Shown in pieces: positions 5,155 through 6,241 of a DNA stretch of 6,241 nucleotides. Source of the stretch: Spirochaetota bacterium (GTDB lineage: Bacteria; Spirochaetota; Spirochaetia; Treponematales; UBA12059); contig JAKQNL010000173.1 of the NCBI GenBank assembly GCA_029565815.1, positions 1 through 6,241 on the forward strand, read 5' to 3'. The number at the start of each line of letters is the position of its first letter. Within the stretch, counting starts at the first letter, position 1. The position numbers and the translations under genes are program-made. The notes under the pieces were generated by a model. It was not told where the DNA came from. It was given only the letters and a program-made list of their open reading frames with translations, and did no database searches.

Positions 5155-6241
5155 ATGAAAGCGGGCGTGGTTAGAGCCCGCCGGGCTACCAACACCGCCG
5201 TGGCAGCCGTTCTGTACATTTTGTGTGCAGCCGGCACATTGTTGTTTCTGTCGCGTCCGTCTTCCGCTACCGGAGAGCCTGGCTTGTACCGCGGCGCTTC
5301 GGGCATAGTGCTGGCTATACTGCCTGCCGCATCAGCTGCCCTGTTTGTGTTTCTCCTGGCCGGCATGCTACGGCAGCGGGCATCCAGAGCCTGGGGCTTT
5401 CGCATGCGGTTCAGGCTGGCACTTATGGTCATGGGCTCCGCCCTGGCAGGTTTCCTGCCGGCCGCATCCATCTATTCCAGCCTGGCCGTGCAAACGGCAG
5501 CAGCTCCAGCGTCCATAGCCATACGGCAGGCAGTGGACAGCGGCGTACGCCTTTCGCTCCGAACCTACCGTGATATGGATAAAGCCCTGGAGCTTCTAGC
5601 CAGCCGCGAACTCCCCGGCCTGGTCACCCAGTTTGGCACACAGGCGGATGCTATCCTGGATCACCTTACAGCCGTAAACGGATACACAAGCGGCATCCAA
5701 GTATTCCAAAACGGCCAGAGCATAGCCTTTGCCGGAAACCCGGACGTACAGGCCGGCAGCTCCGAATTACCCGACGGAGATTCGCCCATTCCCCGTGTTT
5801 CCGCAAACGGCATAAGCCACATACGCTACTATAAAACCGGACTGCCAGGTGGCCTGTCCGCCCTGCTCAGCCTTAGCGTTGACCCAGAGGTAGACGAAGC
5901 CGCAGCTCTCCTGTCCAGCGCCCGGCGTTCCCTTGGCGAATCCGGGAAGCTTGCGCGTTCCACGCCCTTTTTTGCCCTTGCCTTCGGATTGTCGCTCGCC
6001 TTTCCGCTCCTGGTGCTTGCCCTTGCCATGGCCAGATCCGCTGCGGATACCCTTCTGGATCCGCTCGCTGCCTTGGAACGCGGTATTCGCGCTGTTTCCG
6101 ACGGCCACAAGAGACTGCCCTACCTGTCCAAGCCCGAAGACGAAACCGGCCAGTTGGTCAGCTCCTTTAACGCCATGCTCGAAGGCCTTGAGCGATCGCG
6201 GGGCGACGATTTACGCAACGAGCGGCTTGGCGCATGGCAGG
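5155..6241 (+). CDS. NtrY-like membrane sensor histidine kinase, C-terminus beyond window
   Basis: The visible 362 residues look like the sensor half of a histidine kinase. Hydrophobic segments lie at about 13-33, 47-71, 86-109 and 271-293. Basic stretches (KAGVVRARR; RQRASRAWGFRMRFR at 73-87) place the N-terminus and the 72-86 loop inside, leaving about 110-270 outside as the sensing domain, which I do not recognise. A HAMP domain follows (about 294-347: LDPLAALERGI, DETGQLVSSFNAML). The last residues, NERLGAWQ, match the run-in to the H-box of NtrY-type kinases (ERLAAWxEVARRxAHEIKNPLTP), with no PAS domain between. ATG 5155 has AGAGGA (5143-5148) 6 nt upstream and lies 2 nt after ptsH, so it is cotranscribed with it. 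The phosphoacceptor His and ATPase domain are off the edge. Family confidence is good; the ligand is unknown. Confidence 0.85.
   Translation, partial: MKAGVVRARRATNTAVAAVLYILCAAGTLLFLSRPSSATGEPGLYRGASGIVLAILPAASAALFVFLLAGMLRQRASRAWGFRMRFRLALMVMGSALAGFLPAASIYSSLAVQTAAAPASIAIRQAVDSGVRLSLRTYRDMDKALELLASRELPGLVTQFGTQADAILDHLTAVNGYTSGIQVFQNGQSIAFAGNPDVQAGSSELPDGDSPIPRVSANGISHIRYYKTGLPGGLSALLSLSVDPEVDEAAALLSSARRSLGESGKLARSTPFFALAFGLSLAFPLLVLALAMARSAADTLLDPLAALERGIRAVSDGHKRLPYLSKPEDETGQLVSSFNAMLEGLERSRGDDLRNERLGAWQ

Noticed and set aside
5635..5655. TTTGGCACA ... GATGC inside the kinase gene as a sigma-54 site
   Set aside because: GG to GC spacing is wrong (13 nt) and it lies within a coding region with no gene start after it.

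Overview
The window looks like chromosomal DNA from a GC-rich spirochaete, probably treponeme-like (genus inferred, moderate confidence). The clues are the GrpE core, the DnaK N-terminus, a full-length HPr kinase/phosphorylase paired with a Ser46-containing HPr, and a sigma-54 gene beside a short hibernation factor. ATA is used freely for Ile although the DNA is GC-rich. There is no sign of foreign DNA: no transposase, integrase, tRNA, rRNA or CRISPR array was seen.

Layout. On the minus strand, grpE (1708-974) is followed after 27 nt by dnaK (946 to beyond base 1; only the first 315 residues are present). A 239-nt divergent intergenic region (1709-1947) separates grpE from rpoN. It holds a candidate minus-strand promoter, two interleaved inverted repeats (1732-1780), a near-consensus sigma-54 -24/-12 element (1842-1857) pointing at rpoN, and a good sigma-70 promoter for rpoN (1880-1907). 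On the plus strand come rpoN (1948-3309) and a short-form hpf/raiA (3365-3655), closed by a Rho-independent terminator (3681-3726). After a 159-nt gap with small repeats and a likely near-leaderless promoter come hprK (3815-4804), ptsH (4886-5152) and, 2 nt later, a membrane sensor histidine kinase of the NtrY type that runs off the right edge (5155-6241).

How the parts may work together. The plus-strand genes form a regulatory cluster: the alternative sigma factor, a ribosome hibernation factor, the HPr/HPrK phosphorylation switch, and a sensor kinase of the family that usually drives a sigma-54-dependent response regulator. Proteobacterial rpoN clusters have a similar composition (rpoN-hpf-ptsN-npr), but here ptsN is missing and a true HPrK/HPr-Ser46 pair is present. 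The most interesting point is that rpoN appears to have its own sigma-54 promoter, with inverted repeats at enhancer distance upstream. That suggests autoregulation, possibly through the regulator partnered with the kinase at the right edge. The grpE-dnaK pair has no CIRCE operator and no hrcA upstream, so its heat-shock control must differ from the common HrcA scheme or lie elsewhere.
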